Positions 6,064 to 6,130 of a stretch of 6,130 nt of DNA are shown here, piece by piece (within the stretch, counting starts at the first letter, position 1; the number at the start of each line of letters is the position of its first letter). The notes under the pieces are model-generated. The model was not told the origin of the DNA. It saw nothing but the letters and a program-made list of their open reading frames with translations, and ran no database searches. The translations under genes and the position numbers were made by a program. The stretch spans positions 1 to 6,130 of the forward strand of contig JAKSCP010000122.1 of assembly GCA_022360535.1 (NCBI GenBank), read 5' to 3'. The stretch is from Pseudomonadales bacterium. Lineage in GTDB: Bacteria > Pseudomonadota > Gammaproteobacteria > Pseudomonadales > Pseudohongiellaceae.

Positions 6064-6130
6064 GCTATTAAACTATTGATGTCCCGTGCTTACTAAAACA
6101 GTTGTACCCTTTTGTGGATAGTCGATAATA

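Noticed and set aside
6101..6118. Possible further copy of the two-box motif at the right end
   Set aside because: Only TGTAC and a TTGTGG-like string are shared; the TGACYCATT core and spacing are absent.

Overview
The window looks like accessory chromosomal DNA of a Gram-negative, probably gammaproteobacterial (perhaps marine) organism. The evidence is an outer-membrane TonB-dependent receptor with a Sec signal peptide and TonB box, a solitary LuxR/GerE-type DNA-binding protein, and the remnant of a REP-associated (Y1 family) tyrosine transposase. The assignment rests on gene content only; nothing here identifies a species.

Layout. Bases 1-2895 (minus strand) encode a nearly complete TonB-dependent receptor of 965 codons; only the last residue or residues and the stop lie beyond the left edge. 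A 941-base divergent gap (2896-3836) follows. It has no convincing gene but is dense in signals: two plus-strand copies and one minus-strand copy of a two-box motif, a 27-bp perfect palindrome, a 16-bp-arm AT-rich hairpin, a bulged 12-bp hairpin and a textbook intrinsic terminator. Bases 3837-4841 (plus) encode an exported, mostly helical protein of unknown function, followed by a weak terminator-like hairpin. A third plus-strand copy of the two-box motif (5019-5062) precedes a small HTH-only LuxR-type regulator (5130-5489). The right end (about 5599-6063) is a broken REP-associated transposase with an in-frame stop and lost catalytic residues.

How the parts may work together (inference). The motif reads TACTT-N-TGACYCATT, then 16 bases unconserved in sequence but fixed in length, then GTCTG. 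It lies just upstream of the LuxR gene and twice in the gap between the receptor and the exported protein, with a half-copy facing the receptor. The simplest reading is a small regulon: the solo LuxR protein, or an alternative sigma factor, acts at these sites on its own gene, on the receptor/exported-protein gap, and possibly on one or two short untranslated RNAs ending at the hairpins at 3161-3228 and 3653-3677. The ligand of the receptor, the role of the exported protein and the existence of the RNAs cannot be settled from sequence alone.
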